NCBI GenBank assembly: GCA_030248195.1
Contig: JASAND010015613.1
Coordinates: 1-64,000 of the forward strand
Direction: 5' to 3'
Source: Trissonchulus latispiculum
Lineage: Eukaryota; Nematoda; Enoplea; Enoplida; Ironidae
DNA length: 64,000 nucleotides
Shown: piece by piece, positions 44,455 through 56,618 of the stretch
How the letters are laid out: each line of letters opens with the position of its first letter
How positions within the stretch are numbered: position 1 is the first letter of the stretch
Notes under the pieces: generated by a model
Databases searched by the model: none
Told to the model about the DNA's origin: nothing
What the model saw: only the letters and a program-made list of their open reading frames with translations
Translations under genes and position numbers: made by a program

Positions 44455-45400
44455 ATATTTGCCTTACAATTTTGTCAAACTTTCTTGAACTAAAGTAGTA
44501 ATGGCCGGTAGTTTCGTTGGCTAATTAACGTAACCAAGCACTATTTTCTACTTGTTGCCATAGCTATAATGTAGTAAATTGTAGTCGCTAACACCTTGGA
44601 ACCTTGGGGACAGGGGTAGGAGGTACGGGAAAGGTCATAAAATCTCTATAATCCCAGACAGACTTTAGATAAATTATCATTACTTTGATAGATAGTAAAC
44701 GGAAAAGTGCAAAGTTGCACAAAAATTGTTCGGAGGAAAGGTCGGCCTCCGTTAGTGTTGTGAAGTAGCCAGAGCTCTAGATTAATCGCACGTCTTTACT
44801 ATGTATAAATTTAAAGCTCAGTGAAATTGCGCCAGAAATGTCACTCCGCTATGCAAGAAGTTTAGCATGATCAGTGTCTTAAGTTAGCATCTTTCGAGAA
44901 AAGCAGGCCATGAGCAAGGTTCGTAATATGCAGTAATGTTTGCTCAATAATATTATTACTTAGAGGATATTGAATACTGTGTAATGAGTATGTGTCATTT
45001 TTTTGCAGGAAGACACTGGAAAATTGAAGAACTTCGATCGAAAAGCAATCAAGATTTGCATGTATTATGGTTAGTTCTGCCCTGTAGGAAAACGGTCTGC
45101 ACTATATATAATTTATGCGTATTACCTAAATAGTATTTGTTGTATTTCCATAACTGCTAATGTTACAAACTTCCTAATGTTATTGCATTTCAGTATATAC
45201 ACATAAACTCATTTTTCTCGGTTTTGAAAGCGAGGTGGGGAACGTTTGAAACGTGGGTGTAAGCCAAAACCATAAATATATAACTAATTAGCATTTTAAG
45301 GTACGAATGCAAAGAATCGCTAAGCCCATGAATTAGCTAAAACCTAAAACTAAAGCTGAAGCGAAAACCTAACCTAACCTCCCCAGTGAGGTGGGAATCC
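44455..45400. other. No recognisable feature
   Basis: Mixed AT-rich DNA; all frames are short. I see no repeat pairing, RNA or exon with convincing protein similarity. Confidence 0.4.
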
Positions 45401-45404
45401 AGAC

Positions 45405-45690
45405 TAGTAGGCATTTTTATTAATTTTGGGGGGAGAGGGAGATTTTTTGCTTACTTCGCATGGAGAGATGTAAAAAGTTTGCAAAATGCCTGGATTCGGG
45501 CTAAAATAGACATTTTTACGAAAACTTTGAGAAGCTAACTTTTTGAAGATTTGCCTATTTATGGTAAAAATTTGGACGCCTAAAGAAACTCCCGCGAGGG
45601 GAAAGCACAAATCTCGGGTGGGAGCGATTTCCGGCGGCGGATGTGTCTGTTTTGTTAGGGGAGACTCCGCCCTCTCCTGTAGAAATATCC
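45405..45690. repeat. Decayed poly-G MITE copy
   Basis: Left part AGGCATTTTTATTAATTTTG then a G run; right end CTGTAGAAATATCCTG, similar to the 16564-16986 family. Too diverged to define the duplication. Confidence 0.4.
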
Positions 45691-45732
45691 TGATACCATG
45701 TTTTGCAGTAACTTCCTTACTTTGAAAGTTTT

Positions 45733-45895
45733 TAAAGAGGGCGCGATAGCGCCCCCCCCCCCAAATAATATGGGTGTAAAAGGCGCTGTGCCCCCCTTAG
45801 AGACCCGTTCGAGAACCGTGCAAGCTAAATACTCAACGAAACTAGACAAATTTGGTTTCGTTGGAATCAGCACGACGAGTACAAGTACAGCATTG
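45733..45895 (+). repeat. Hairpin-end fragment H4b
   Basis: GAGGGCGCGATAGCGCC hairpin, then AATAATATGGGTGTAAAAGG and ~120 bp matching 19550-19660 (AGCTAAATACTCAAC, CGTTGGAATC, CACGACGAGTAC). No array follows. 45896-46295 contains no other feature. Confidence 0.6.
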
Positions 45896-46295
45896 GTTCT
45901 CTCCTGTTTCGGGCTTGGGCTTTGCCTTGGTTTACTTAATTTTACTATAATTCTTGTATCATGTTTATATAGAATTATGTCAATTAATTTTCACTATTTT
46001 GAGGCGACCGGCGGCGAAACTCATTTTACACTGTGCACAATGATACTGTATGTCACAGCTGTATAGTCGTACATGTCAATGGTTACTCTCTACATTTGCT
46101 TTGCTCTTTTGTGTTAATTAGCAAATTTTGGGGGGAATTTGTCAAAGTAATTAAAAAACTGAATTCCACACTCCTTCACTGATGAGCCGCGGGTGTGAGA
46201 ATTGAATCTGGTAGAGGTCGCATCCACTACTAACATAGGAATTTTGATGTTTTTCACGTCTACAGTTGGATAGTTTATGAATTAGCACGAGGGTG

Positions 46296-47209
46296 TCATA
46301 GGGGTCGCGGCAGCGACCCCTATAATATGTGTGAAAAGTGGCTGGAGACAGTGTAAAATAAGCTGCGCAGAAGCTGCGCAAAATCCTGCGCAGAAGCTGC
46401 GCAAAATCCTGCGCAGGTCCTGCGCAGATTTCATGCGCAAATTGTAGAGCACATCGAGTTTAGTATATCTGTGAAGTTTCAACCCCGTATCGCTTACCGT
46501 TAAAAAGTTGCGCCCCGGACCGGTTATGGCGGCGATGTTTTTTTTCCGGGTTCTCCTATTTGATGGTTGTACTGTATATACATAATGTTCGCCGCTTTCA
46601 CGTGAACTGCAGCGGCGGGCCAACCTAAAGGGCTATAGGGTCTAGTAGTACCCTCTAAAGAATTTAAGAATCACAACTTTTTTTGCGCCGCAGCTGCGCC
46701 ACAGCGCCGCAGTGGCACCGCAAAGTCGGCTCATAGCGAAAAGTGACCATTTTTGTGGTCGTCGCTCAGGTCGAACGTTACGAGCTGGAGCTGATTTCTT
46801 TTTATATTCAGAAATTACATATATTGAACTAACTAACGGTCCAGGTTGCTTTTCTCAATCACTTCCTAGCTACCACAGTGACCCGTCAAAAATGGCGAAA
46901 ATTCGAAAAATGAAAAATCAATTTCTCGCTATCTATTCAACTTTAAAAGCTCAGACCTCCCATACAATGGTTTTCTGGCACGGAGAATCGATTCCCGCAG
47001 TCTGTTTTACCTTTAGACTTACCCATCTTGCTGGGCTGATTCCATTTTGCCGTCGGGAGGGTCAAGTCGGAAACCGCTTCGTGGAGGTCCATGGTAGGCT
47101 CTACCTGGCCTGTCAAAACTTTGTCTATAGGGGTTTTCTGGTGTGCCCAGCTCATTCCCGGTATCCGTTTTGCCGTCCGACGTGCCTATATTGCTGGGTG
47201 CTTGACGCC
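46296..47209 (+). mobile_element. Family A, copy A4 (left part)
   Basis: Starts TCATAGGGGTCGC with hairpin after a G, not an A. Has extra CTGCGCAGAAG units and the GC-rich block, and stops after CGTGCCTATATTGCTGGG. A segment of family A in the opposite orientation follows, so the copy is broken by rearrangement. Confidence 0.75.
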
Positions 47210-48184
47210 TATGTATATGTCCTTTACATTTCGGTTGAAGTAAAGACTTCTTTAAAGTTTCTTGGCACAGCAAGTTTGGGTGGGTGCCTCCATGACAAAA
47301 GTTGTTCTGTTCGCTTACGGCTTTCGTTTGATACCAAATTTGACCACCTTTGAAAACTATTTTAGACCCAAAATCGACTAAGTCCCCACCCCACCCCACC
47401 ACAGCACTCTACAGCCACTTTGGGAATGCAGTTCTATGACAAAAGTTGCTCATCCCACTCAGGGCTTTCATTTGATATCAAATTTGACCACTTTTGAGAA
47501 ATTTTATTTTTGACCCAAAATCGCCTAAGTCCCTACCCCACCACAGCACTCTACAGCCACTTTGGGAATGCAGTTCTATGACAAAAGTTGCTCATCCCAC
47601 TCAGGGCTTTCATTTGATATCAAATTTGACCACTTTTGAGAAATTTTATTTTTGACCCAAAATCGCCTAAGTCCCTACCCCACCACAGCACTCTACAGCC
47701 ACTTTGGGTATGCAGTTCTATGACAAAAGTTGCTCAGCTCACTCAGGGCTTTCATTTGATACCAAATTTGACCACTTTTGAAAAATTTTATTTTCGACCC
47801 AAAATCGCCAGGTCCTCACCCCACCCCACCCCACCACAACACTCTACAGCCACTTTGGGTGCGCAGTTCTATGACAAAAGTTGCTCAGCTCACTTAGGGC
47901 TTTCATTTGATACCACATTTGACCACTATTGAAAAATTTTATTTTCGACCACTTGACCCCCCACCCGACTGGCCCTTCAAACGGTAAACTGGAATCAGCC
48001 CAGCAAAATGGATAGGTCTGAAGGCCAAACGGATACCTGGAATGAGCTGGGCGCACCAGAAAACCCCTATAGACAAAGTTTTGGGGGGCCAGGTAAAGCC
48101 TACTATGGACCTCCAGGAAGCGGTTTCCGACTTGACCTTCCCGACGGTAAAGTGGAACCAGCCCAGCGAGATGGGTGGGTCAAA
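47205..48184 (-). mobile_element. Inverted family A segment
   Basis: Family A read on the minus strand: the tail block (TTTACATTTCGGTTGAAG), four tandem units (47380-47940), then the ~160-bp repeat region. It joins directly to the LINE endonuclease fragment at about 48185. Confidence 0.75.
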
Positions 48185-48650
48185 CAGCGACGTCTGGAAT
48201 TGGAAAAATTCCTTTTTGATAGCCAGGAACGGGGCACAACAATTGACGTCGTGCTTCTCCAGGAAACTAGGCTCCAAGAATCTCACAGCTTCTCACTACC
48301 GGGTTACTCGATCGTCCGGAAGGACCGGACCCGCGGCAGACGAATCAATCAGGATGGTCCACCTACAGGCGGTGGACTCGTCACAGCAATCAAACAGGGC
48401 CTTACTTACTCTGTTGACCCTGGACCATGGGTGGACAGCCAAGATGATGTCACGGAAGTTCTTGTTTGTTCCATTCATCTCAAAACTCCTGGCAGCAGGA
48501 AACCTACAGTCTATCGGATAGCTAACGTTTATGTTCCTCCCATACGGCAAGCAGCGGATGATGATAGAACGCTAACATTTGATCCGTCCAAGCTACCATC
48601 CGGCAATGATACTATAGTTGGAGGGGACTTCAACGCACACTCTGCCATGT
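48185..48650 (+). pseudogene. LINE endonuclease (APE-type) N-terminal fragment
   Basis: The plus frame carries RRLELEKFL, IDVVLLQETRL, GYSIVRKDR, GGGLVTAIKQG and GGDFNAHSAMW, the sequential signatures of an apurinic-like endonuclease domain of I/Ingi-type LINEs. It lacks the start of the domain (the LQWN motif), and at ~48650 the frame fuses into family A sequence (GGCGGCGATG), so the catalytic C-terminal half, RT and RNase H are gone. The open frame upstream (48008-48184) is family A sequence. It may derive from the same LINE family as 11635-14581, but the two fragments do not overlap, so this cannot be tested here. Confidence 0.85.
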
Positions 48651-49706
48651 GGCGGCGATGTTTTTTTCCGGTTTCTCCTATTTGATGGTTGTATTGTACA
48701 TAATGTTCGCCGCTTTCACGTGAACTGCAGCGGTGGGCCAACCTAAAGGGCTATAGGGTCTAGTAGTACCCTCTAAAGAATTTAAGAATCACAACTTTTT
48801 TGCGCCGCAGCTGCGCCACAGCGCCGCAGTGGCGCCGCAAAGTCGGCTCATAGCGAAAAGTGACCATTTTTGTGGTCGTCGATCAGGTCGAACGTTAGGA
48901 GCTGGAGCTGATTTCTTTTTATATTCAGAAATTACATATATTGAACTAACTAACGGTCCAGGTTGCTTTTCTCAATCACTTCCTAGCTACCACAGTGACC
49001 CGTCAAAAATGGCGAAAATTCGAAAAATGAAAAATCAATTTCTCGCTATCTATTCAACTTTAAAAGCTCAGACCTCCCATACAATGGTTTTCTGGCACGG
49101 AGAATCGATTCCCGCAGTCTGTTTTACCGTTAGACTTACCCATCTTGCTGGGCTGATTCCATTTTGCCGTCGGGAGGGTCAAGTCGGAAACCGCTTCGTG
49201 GAGGTCCATGGTAGGCTCTACCTGGCCTGTCAAAACTTTGTCTATAGGAGTTTTCTGGTGTGCCCAGCTCATTCCCGGTATCCGTTTTGCCGTCCGACGT
49301 GCCTATATTGCTGGGCTGTTTCCAGTTTGCCGTTTGAAGGGCCAGTCGGGTTTGTCGTCAAGTGGTCAAAAATAAAATATTTCAAAAGTGGTCAAATTTG
49401 GTATCAAATGAAAGCCCTGAGTGAGATGAGCAACTTTTGTCATAGAACTGCATACCCAAAGTGGCTGTAGAGTGCTGTGGTGGGGTGGGTGGGGTGGGGA
49501 CTTAGGCGATTTTAGGTCAAAAATGGAATTTTTTAAAAGTGGTCAAATTTGTGTCAAATGAAAGTCCTAAACGAACGGAACAACTTTTTTTATGGAGCCA
49601 CCCACCCAAACTTGCTGTGCCAAATAACGTCACGTGCCTGTGAAACTTTTGTCTTTACTTCTTCAACCGAAATGTAAAGGATATAATACGTATAGACACA
49701 GCCAAC
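48650..49706 (+). mobile_element. Family A, copy A5 (5'-truncated)
   Basis: Joins the family at GGCGGCGATGTTTTTTTCCGG and runs through the GC-rich block, the ~160-bp repeats, two tandem units and a variant tail (ACTTCTTCAACCGAAATGTA). Nearly identical to A4 across the GC-rich block, including a shared 213-codon frame that I do not regard as a gene. Confidence 0.75.
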
Positions 49707-50040
49707 CAGGGGCGTATCCAGGATTTTGAAAATTGGTTTGACTTGACCAAATTTTTGTTGTTGTCACGAAACGAACTTAGTTGGAGGCGTTGAAGGGGGT
49801 ACCCGCAGGGTTATTAGTTTCACGATTCGCGCCAGGAAACATATTGAAAGAAACACGTATGAATCAAGTCGGGGCGGAGCCCCCCAGAAGTTGGAGAACA
49901 TTTTTAGACCCCCCTAGGAATTAATCTAGAGCACTTCAACCATTAATTTGTGTAATAATATAGAATCCGAAGAGGTAAGCGGGGGTCTGAGGGGCGGCAG
50001 CCCCCCAGAAGAAGCCAGACCCCAACTACGGGGTCCCATA
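49707..50040. mobile_element. hAT-like element, left part
   Basis: Left terminus CAGGGGCGTATCCAGG with G/C-rich interior (GGGGCGGAGCCCCCC). No matching right terminus before C2, so truncated or rearranged. Confidence 0.5.
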
Positions 50041-50054
50041 AACTAAAAGGAGGA

Positions 50055-50496
50055 CAAGTAGGAAAAATGCTCCTTGCTGTCGAATGAAAAAGTTAATATG
50101 AGCTATGATGGCCAACATATGTCAAGGACAAGATTTAGTTAATTTTAATAACTTTAATTTTATTTTAATGCTGTTAATTTTTTGTGCACACAGAGTTTCC
50201 GTTCTCTAATTTCGCAGTAAGCCGTGTAAGCTGTAGGAGGCTCAAGTATGCAGATAAGAAAAGAAAATTAGGAGCTGCATATTTTCCACGAAATGTGGCG
50301 TTGAATGAGCGTCAATATGAGCCCAAGAGAAACGTAGCGGCTTATATTAGCCTTTTATATACATCTTGTCCTGTACTTATTTAGATGCTGGCTCATATTA
50401 AACATTTTAAATCTTGTCCTTGACATATTTAAATGTTGGCCATCATAGCTCATATTAACTTTTTCATGCGACTACAAGGAGCATTTTTCCTAATTG
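50055..50496. mobile_element. Long-TIR element C2 (CAAG ends)
   Basis: A shorter relative of C1: ends CAAGTAGGAAAAATGCTCC and GGAGCATTTTTCCTAATTG, with A left and T right. The interior of C1 is partly deleted. Followed directly by (TA)n and G2. Confidence 0.85.
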
Positions 50497-50512
50497 TATA
50501 TATATATATATA

Positions 50513-51751
50513 CTAGTGGGAAAAATGCCCTAGACGGGCATGCAGTGGCTAGAATAGGGAAAGAAGGAAGGGCGGAAAAATGCCAATATGAATCACAGTC
50601 GGCGCTGAAAATGGTAGAAACTAGACTCAGCGCCGAATAGGGAATGCAGTCGGCGCTGAAAATGAAAGAAACTAGATACAGCGCCGAACAGGGAATGCAG
50701 TCGGCGCTGAAAATGATAGAAACTAGATTTAGCGCCAAATAGGGAAAGCAGTCCGGTAGCGTGGAACAGGCAATTCCTCCGTCCATCCTATTCGCGTGAA
50801 CTGCTCTGGAATGCTGCGGAACGTGCTTCCTGAGATTTTCCCATTACTATTGCGTGCAGGAGAACAAAACCTACTTAGCAGAAATGAGTCTCATATATAT
50901 ATCTAGTCTGAATGAATGACTGCTAATCTTGATACTGCTATGTCTAAAAATTCTTTGATAAGTCTTAACATGTCGGTTACTAGTAATGTCGTTCAAATCT
51001 GCTATAGTTAACTTGCTTCAGTCGTAGAATCCTTTTTCGCAGTTTTCGGGATAAACAGTACAGTATAAACGCGAGTACATATGTGTGTTACTGCTGGAAA
51101 CGAACTGTAAGGAATATTTGTTTATACAAATTATTACGTTCTGAAGTGTATTCAAAAACAGCTTGATGAGAATTGTGCACAGTGTTCATAAACCTTTTTG
51201 GATAAGGCGATATTACTTCATCAAGAAATTTAAACAATAACAGAACTTAAATTTATCGTAATTTTTTCGTCGCAAATAAGGCTACAGGTGTTAACTACAG
51301 AACCTGAAAAGTTGTATATGTTCAGTGCAGTTATGCAGTTAGTTATGCAGCCGATTTGCTACTCAAAGTCTGAATAGATGCAAAATTTATCCTTCGGATC
51401 TAGCTGTCGCAGTTCACGCGAATAGGATGGACGCAGGAATTGCCTGTTCCACGCTACCGGACTGCTTTCCCTATTTGGCGCTAAATCTACTTTCTATCAT
51501 TTTCAGCGCCGACTGCATTCCCTATTCGGCGCTGTATCTAGTTTCTATAATTTTCAGCGCCGACTGCATTCCCTATTCGGCGCTGAATCTAGTTTCTATC
51601 ATTTTTAGCGCCGACTGCATTCCCTATTCGGCGCTGAGTCTAGTTTCTAAAATTTTCAGCGCCGACTGTGATTCATATTGGCATTTTTCCGCCCTTCCTT
51701 CTTTCCCTATTCTAGCCACTGCATGCCCGTCTAGGGCATTTTTCCCACTAG
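50513..51751. mobile_element. Long-TIR element G2 (CTAG ends)
   Basis: A 1239-bp element; ends CTAGTGGGAAAAATGCCC and complement, A left and T right. Arms hold ~51-bp units CGGCGCTGAAAATGATAG...AGCGCCGAATAGGGAATGCAGT: three in the left arm, four in the right. The interior (50810-51400) is AT-rich and non-coding. Same design as G1, with diverged sequence. Confidence 0.87.
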
Positions 51752-52675
51752 TTTCTTGCATTTTTCCGCTTTAGCGTTCATCAGTACAACTATAGAAAGG
51801 ATCGATTCTCAGATTAAAATAAATTCCTACAACGAATGTACTGTTTCCTTCATCAAGACAGAGGTAGTTAACTATCAATCAATGATAACTTAATCTAGCA
51901 GAAAACTCACGCAGCAAAATTATTCTACACTAAAGCAGAGCCGAACAAAAACAAATTTTAATTGAAGAAAAAACCAGCACACCAGAGCAAACAAAACACA
52001 AGCATTATATATGAACAAATTCAGTTGCGCAAACAAAATGTAGCCAGAAACACTAAAATTATATAGGTTTATTATAAAAAAACGTAGGTACAGTACAGTA
52101 TTAAACTCAGGTAACATTGGGAAAGTAAAAATTAAACAAAACAGAGATCAGGAACGAGATTACCGGTCCTCACAAAATAAGGCATGACTAATAAAGTGAA
52201 TCCTGAACACTGTTTAACTTCAAGTTAAACTTGAAAACATACTTTTAACAACGTGAACAATAAAAATAAAACTTATAAGTAAGCACCGACAAACGGAACA
52301 CGAATCTTCATAAACTTAGGCTTAAACAATATTGACTCCACAATCATGTAAAAAATCAATTTTTTTCTTTCAAAACAAGTTCGCAGCTTAAAAAGAAACT
52401 TCAAAAGAACTAAAGTAAACGGATTTGGAATTTAAAACCACTCCTGAAATGCACAGCATCCTCACAACAACGATCAACAAACTAAACCACTTTCATAGTA
52501 TATACTAAAAAATCTGTCCAAGCCAATCCGCAAAAATCTGACAAGTTGTATCCTCCACTGCACTGTTCGTCCATAACCAAATCCCAAACCAGGTCAATCG
52601 ACCGGATCCAATCTGTTCAACACAGTCGAAAACTAAAACAAAAAAACGAAAACGAAAAACGAAAACGAAAAGCGA
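51752..52675. other. No recognisable feature
   Basis: AT-rich sequence, ending in a short CGAAAACGAAAA run at 52640-52675 next to H2. No gene or element seen. Confidence 0.45.
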
Positions 52676-53535
52676 AAACTTTGGAGGGGTCTTCCAATGA
52701 CAAAAAATGTTCGCCTCACCAAGGGCTTTCATTTGATACCAAAGTTGGAAATTTTTTAAAAAATCGATTTTTGACCAGTCCTGAGCCTGGTCAGGGCGCC
52801 ACAGCCCGCTGGGTCCATTTTGGAGGGGTCCTCCAATGACAAAAAATGTTTGCCTCACCAAGGGCTTTCATTTGATACCAAAGTTGGAAATTGTCTGAAA
52901 ATCCGATTTTTGATCAGTCCGGACCCTGGTCACGGCGCCACAGGCCGCTGGGTCCACTTTGGAAGGGTCTTCCAGTGATAAAAAATGTTCGCCTCACCAA
53001 AGGCTTTCATTTGATACCAAAGTTGGAAACTTTTTAAAAAATCGATTTTTGACCAGTCCGGACCCTGGTCAGGGCGCCACAGGCCGCTGGGTCCACTTTG
53101 GAGGGGTCCTCCAATGACAAAAAATGTTCGCCTCACCAATGGCTTTCATTTGATACCAAACTTGGCCACTTTTGGAAAAATCGATTTTTGGCCATTTTGG
53201 ATCGGTCCGGACCCTGGTCAGGGCGCCACAGGCCGGCGGGTCCACTTTGGAGGGGTCCTCCAATGACAAAAAATGTTCGCCTCACCAAGGCCTTTCATTT
53301 GATACCAAACTTGGCCACTTTTGGAAAAATCGATTTTTGGCCATTTTGGACCGGTCCGGACCCTGGTCAGGGCGCCACAGGCCGGTGGGTCCACTTTGGA
53401 GGGGTCCTCCAATGACAAAAAATGTTCGCCTCACCAAGGGCTTTCATTTGATACCAAACTTGGCCACTTTTGGAAAAATCGATTTTTGGCCATTTTGGGC
53501 CCGGTCCCCGTTCCGGACCCCTGGCCAGGGCGCCA
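52676..53535 (-). repeat. Tandem array, ~149-bp unit, about 6 copies
   Basis: Inverted copies of the H1 unit: GGAGGGGTCCTCCAATGAC recurs about every 149 bp together with GGGCTTTCATTTGATACC and GGTCCGGACCCTGGTC. Confidence 0.9.
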
Positions 53536-54399
53536 CAGGGGTCCGGGCGAAACCTACTATAGTCTATGCTGTAGTGCCCCCGCACCCCACCCCAAATCCC
53601 AAATAAGAAAGACCTGCTCACTGTGGATCTTTCTGTATAAGAGGCTAAAGTTGGAGTTGCGACACGGTTGGGCCCAGCACCATCAGGGTGCCCCCCAGCC
53701 ACATGGATAGGTCCTACAGCGAAACTAATGGGCCTTTTAGATTCACCATATAGGGGTTCCTATTCGAATACAAAACCTCAGCCCAGCAGCTCTTGTGTGT
53801 AGGGCTCCACAGTCCGTAGGCCCAGACCCCCCCTTTTACACACTAACTTTCGACCCCTGGCCAGCAAGCCACAGGAGCCAGATTCGAAATTCATATGCTT
53901 TGGCCCCATTAGGCCCATGGGGTAATACTCCACAGCCAACCCCAGCCAAATTGTCCCAGCCAAACAAAAGTTTACTTGAACAGAAGATTTGACCATTTTG
54001 GAAAAAAATTCCGAAAAAATAGAAATCCTGCTATGTACACAGACCTATGGGGAGGCCCTACCTACTCCATACTCATTTCCCCAGAAATGGGGAAAAAGTT
54101 GTTCAAAAAAACCCCATATGGTATAGGAAATCTAAGAGCTCCGACCTCTAGGGTGGGGGCGAAAAAAAAGTGAGAGAAAGTCGTGCACTGAAAAATTCAA
54201 TCTGCCATATCTCAAAAACGGCTCGGCCGATTTTGCTCAAATTTGCAGAGCATGGACCCCTCGTGAAGGGCTTTCTACTGGTACAATATCAAGGCTCTAG
54301 CTCAACTCCTCCGCCGGCACCAGGGGAAACTATGTTCCAACACTGCGCAATACGCCTTTTTTTCCTATTCTAGGTAGTGCGCTGACGCGCACTACCTGA
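52676..54399 (-). mobile_element. Hairpin-end element H2 (H1 family, inverted)
   Basis: On the minus strand it starts A|TCAGGTAGTGCGC with hairpin (GGTAGTGCGC-GTCA-GCGCACTACC, 54373-54396), then CTAGAATAGG and a block like that of H1 (CAAATTTGAGCAAAATCGGC). After a segment homologous to H1 3000-3330 comes the ~149-bp array. Read the other way, the element ends with a hairpin and CTGA|T, the form of a Helitron 3' end. Confidence 0.7.
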
Positions 54400-54484
54400 T
54401 ATACGTATATACTTATACAGTTATATACATTATGGCTGCCATGTATATGCCTTGAATTGTGTATATACGACACAATAACGACGT

Positions 54485-54612
54485 GGCAACGCGCCGAAGA
54501 CGCAAAAGTTTAGAAAAAAGTAAAGAAAAACGCGCCGAAGGCGCAAAATTTTTGAAAAAAAGTAAAGAAAACGCGCCTAAGGCGCAAAATTTTTGAAAAA
54601 AGTAAAGGCGAG
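54485..54612. repeat. Short tandem repeat with GCGCC-TTC-GGCGC hairpins
   Basis: About three ~40-bp units of CGCGCCGAAGGCGCAAAATT plus TTTGAAAAAAGTAAAG. The same hairpin occurs at 19877, 25908 and, decayed, 39485. Confidence 0.75.
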
Positions 54613-55045
54613 CGGTGCCCTTTAAAGGCTTCCTTCAAATGTCAACCTAAATGTCATTCCCGACTATTTTTGGGTTAATTAAATGTTTTCGGTGACGCAC
54701 GGATCTGCAAAACAGGACGGGCCTAAATGTCAAAGCCAAGGAGGAATGCTTTTAAGATCTTGGGGAACTAGAAATGTTAAGGGGGACACAATCTGGACTC
54801 AAAAGGGGACAAAGGTTAAGACAAACACATCAGGCCTCAGTTATATATCAGTCAAACACACGCAGTCGTTGTTTCTAACCTGTATACATGACACCGGTTA
54901 CATTCCTCCCACCCCAAGAACCAGCACCGGCGAGAACACGAAGAGCCAAAAAAACTAAGTCAAACAAAAACAAAAATGCTCACCCGACATGGAAGTAACC
55001 TATGGTGACAATGTCCGCGGGCGTCCGCGAGGTAGGGAAATACGC

Positions 55046-55525
55046 TTAGGACACGCCCGCAAGGATCTGTGGTACTGGAAAGCAGGGTTGCGGTGTCCGC
55101 GGTTGCCACAAATAGCGAAGTTTGGACACAACGGGGTCGGTGGTTGATGGACAATAGCCGGTTGGGGTGGCGGCGGAACTGGCGGAGGTACTGGGGGAGC
55201 GGCAAGGTGGGGTTGCGCAAACGGAATAAGGAGACGCAACGTTGGCGTTATCCGGTGCTGGTGGAGCAGGTTTAGGGAGACTCAAATCCAATGGCTGTTC
55301 CTGCTCTCCGAAAAAGTCAATGCCCACCTGAACTGCCGAAGGTGGATTAAGGGTGGGCTGCGGGGCAATTAAATCAGAGTTCGAACCAGGAATAACTAGC
55401 GGAGCAGGCTGAAAAGAAACAGACTGTATAGATAGATATCCTTTTTGCTGTGTGAGCGAAACCGGCCTTGATTTCTGACGCATTAAAGAAAACTGAGGCC
55501 CAACTGACCAGGAACCCAAAAACAC
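55046..55525 (-). CDS. Proline-rich open frame with PLDLS motif (candidate exon)
   Basis: A 159-codon minus-strand frame in sequence that I do not find repeated elsewhere in the window. It includes PAPLVIPGSNSDLIAPQP and EQEQPLDLSLPKPAPPAP. PLDLS is the classic motif that binds CtBP co-repressors, so a nuclear regulator is possible. After about 55270 an alternative frame (AAPPVPPPVPPPPQP, LCPNFAICGNRGHRNPAF) looks more protein-like, suggesting a frameshift or splice. I cannot identify the protein, and chance coding is possible. Confidence 0.3.
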   Translation of the reverse strand: MFLGSWSVGPQFSLMRQKSRPVSLTQQKGYLSIQSVSFQPAPLVIPGSNSDLIAPQPTLNPPSAVQVGIDFFGEQEQPLDLSLPKPAPPAPDNANVASPYSVCATPPCRSPSTSASSAATPTGYCPSTTDPVVSKLRYLWQPRTPQPCFPVPQILAGVS

Positions 55526-56618
55526 AGTAGACTGAGCGATGCAACCTATAGCGGCGCCTCTTTGAAGTTTGCCTAGATTTTGGTTCTAACCGTCCAGCTC
55601 AATTCGCACTCACGAGAAGGCTAGAAAAGAGCAGAAAACTTTAAAACGTTGGTGCTGTGCTAAAAGATACGTATACGCAAGGGACCCAAGTCTGGACGGG
55701 CCTCTAGCTGGTGACTAACGCCTCTACGAAATCTAAAATTATCTAGGCTATGAGGTTCCAACTGAAACATCAAAACATCAAGGGCTACCTACGGTAGTAA
55801 ACTAGCTTTAAAAATGAGACGCTGTAATGTAACTGACGCCGCCAGGGCTTAAAAATCAAAAGGGATGAACTTTCTCACATCTAGTTCATAGCTGTGTGGG
55901 GAAAACAGTCCAAGGCAAAGCTTTATAGAAACGCTAAATGCACACGCCTCGCAGAAGTGGAGACCACTTAGAGACGGGACTAGTTGCTACGCTAGGATAA
56001 GCAGTATCTACACAGTAACTATTGCGGCGGTAATAATGTTAGCTTGCAAAACGAATGCTGGTATTTCAGCCATACAAAAGCACACAAAACTATGACCACC
56101 CTGGAAAGACACACAAACAGCAACATTAATGACAGAGAAAAGGAAGGAGGTACATCAATGACAGTAATGACAAACTTCATGTATACATGTTTTTTAATTT
56201 CAGACTGTCTGGCTTCTAAACAAGGTTTCCTGGAGCAGTCACAAGTATATGTATATATGTATATATGTTTTCAGTCTCCGCTACTTCGGCTCCGCAGTAA
56301 TAGGTTCAATTCGTTGGGAAGTCTGGACTACGTCTGTCATTCTGCACTGCTCCAGCTCCAGCGTTCGGGCGAATCGTACTCTGATTCTTCCGATTCCTGT
56401 GACTCCTGCCACGGCATCAACATCGAAGTGATATCAATTGGCTTCTGTGGTAGATTCCAAGATAAATACGTCAGACTGTTTTGCAGGGAACTACGCAGAA
56501 TGGACTGGAAACGCTCCGTTCGGCGATGAGATCGGTGGTAGCTCCATGGACACCAAAACAGAGCTGAAAGAACCAGCGCTCTGGGATGATCGGACATGAG
56601 AAACGAGCGGAGAGGTGT
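55526..56618. other. Non-repetitive sequence, possible exons not resolved
   Basis: Relatively GC-balanced DNA without recognisable repeats. Overlapping frames exist at 56044-56529 (plus, 161 codons) and 56337-56597 (minus, acidic MPWQESQESEESEYDSPERW). The minus frame is in the same direction as the PLDLS frame, but I could not define splice sites joining them. Confidence 0.3.

Noticed and set aside
46181..46200. CTGATGAG at 46179-46186 as part of a ribozyme
   Set aside because: No matching GAAA segment or pairing stems nearby.
46712..49470. Two near-identical 213-codon plus-strand frames (46712-47353, 48829-49470)
   Set aside because: They run through family A repeats, their similarity is that of the DNA copies, and they match no protein pattern I know. 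The opposite strand is equally open.
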